Below, one piece after another: positions 63,741 to 64,000 of a DNA stretch of 64,000 nucleotides. The notes under the pieces are model-generated. The model did not search any database and was not told where the DNA came from. It was given only the letters and a program-made list of their open reading frames with translations. The stretch covers positions 1,488,001 to 1,552,000 of the forward strand of contig CP030277.1 of NCBI GenBank assembly GCA_003330885.1. The letters are read 5' to 3'. This DNA is from Rhodobiaceae bacterium (GTDB taxonomy: Bacteria; Pseudomonadota; Alphaproteobacteria; Parvibaculales; Parvibaculaceae). A program made the translations under genes and the position numbers. Numbering within the stretch: position 1 is the first letter of the stretch; the number at the start of each line of letters is the position of its first letter.

Positions 63741-64000
63741 CTAGATGCCCTCGCCGTCCTTGCCATTCTCTTCGATGATCTGGTTCATCGCGCGAGAAGG
63801 CTCGTCACATCCCGCGCACCCAACGACCTTGGCAGGCACACCGGCAACGGTGCAATTCGCAGGCACATCCGCAAGCACCACACTCCCAGCACCAACGCGC
63901 GCGCAGTCCCCAATCGTGAGATTGCCCAGGACCTTACAATCAGCACCGAGCAGAACACCGCGCCCGACTTTCGGATGACGATCTCCGGTCTCTTTACCGG
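63741..64000 (-). CDS. cysE: Serine O-acetyltransferase, 5' part outside window
   Basis: The frame enters from the right edge and ends at the TAG. The 86 visible residues are left-handed beta-helix hexapeptides with [37 protein letters not shown] and [16 protein letters not shown] (each in part), the CysE signature, then a short tail. It acetylates serine for cysteine synthesis. The catalytic N-terminal helices and active His are outside the window. Confidence 0.85.
   Translation of the reverse strand, partial: GKETGDRHPKVGRGVLLGADCKVLGNLTIGDCARVGAGSVVLADVPANCTVAGVPAKVVGCAGCDEPSRAMNQIIEENGKDGEGI

Overview
The window reads as chromosomal DNA of a free-living, obligately aerobic-looking alphaproteobacterium. 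I base this on families that are typical of that class (DUF2336, DUF3126, PAS_5/COG5388 proteins, bacterial transglutaminase-like cysteine peptidase, a CsgG/HfaB lipoprotein, a soluble transglycosylase, a C-rich NifU-like scaffold beside yidD and thrS) and on a THF-II-type leader in front of folE. Base composition is moderately GC-rich and even. Many CoA-dependent enzymes point to a marine or hydrocarbon/fatty-acid using heterotroph of the Parvibaculales/Rhodobiaceae kind, but that placement is an inference. I see no rRNA, tRNA, IS element, prophage or CRISPR array.

Layout. 1-5.6 kb: end of a NUDIX hydrolase, a degenerate EAL protein, a PcaF-type thiolase, a DUF2336 protein, a sterol-desaturase-like enzyme and a DksA-like protein. 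5.7-17 kb: acyl-CoA metabolism (CaiB-type CoA transferase, acyl-CoA dehydrogenase, MaoC hydratase, CitE-like lyase) mixed with two MFS carriers, a membrane-anchored AraC regulator and a receiver protein. 17-27.5 kb: housekeeping block with thrS, yidD, an ArsR-rhodanese regulator, NifU-like scaffold, cysS, folE-hisI, a patatin and a CBS protein. 27.8-33.7 kb: membrane proteins, a carotenoid oxygenase with its divergent TetR, rhomboid protease and a DsbA-like isomerase. 34-47.9 kb: a sigma-54-driven CsgG/HfaB unit, an asparagine-rich exported protein, PAS_5, pentapeptide, GMC oxidoreductase, OmpA, PilZ, crotonase and cell-envelope lipoproteins. 48-64 kb: two enoyl-CoA hydratases, gamma carbonic anhydrase, PhoX, several unrecognised membrane proteins, an RND/MMPL exporter, a PCu(A)C copper chaperone, an SDR, an FAD oxidoreductase and the end of cysE.

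The most interesting signals are regulatory or compositional rather than a single large new locus. They are: (1) a near-consensus sigma-54 promoter at 33991-34006 in front of a 65-residue exported N/T/S-rich peptide and a CsgG/HfaB outer-membrane lipoprotein; (2) an exported protein with a 29-residue Asn/Thr tract 3 kb away, a candidate amyloid or adhesin; (3) a THF-II-like riboswitch fold before folE; (4) a 15-bp hairpin that buries both the ribosome site and the GTG start of hisI; and (5) a Thr-rich 39-codon frame followed by three tandem hairpins upstream of yidD-thrS, resembling a ribosome-mediated attenuator. Starts given below were moved from the longest open frame where a ribosome-binding site and family length favoured another codon.
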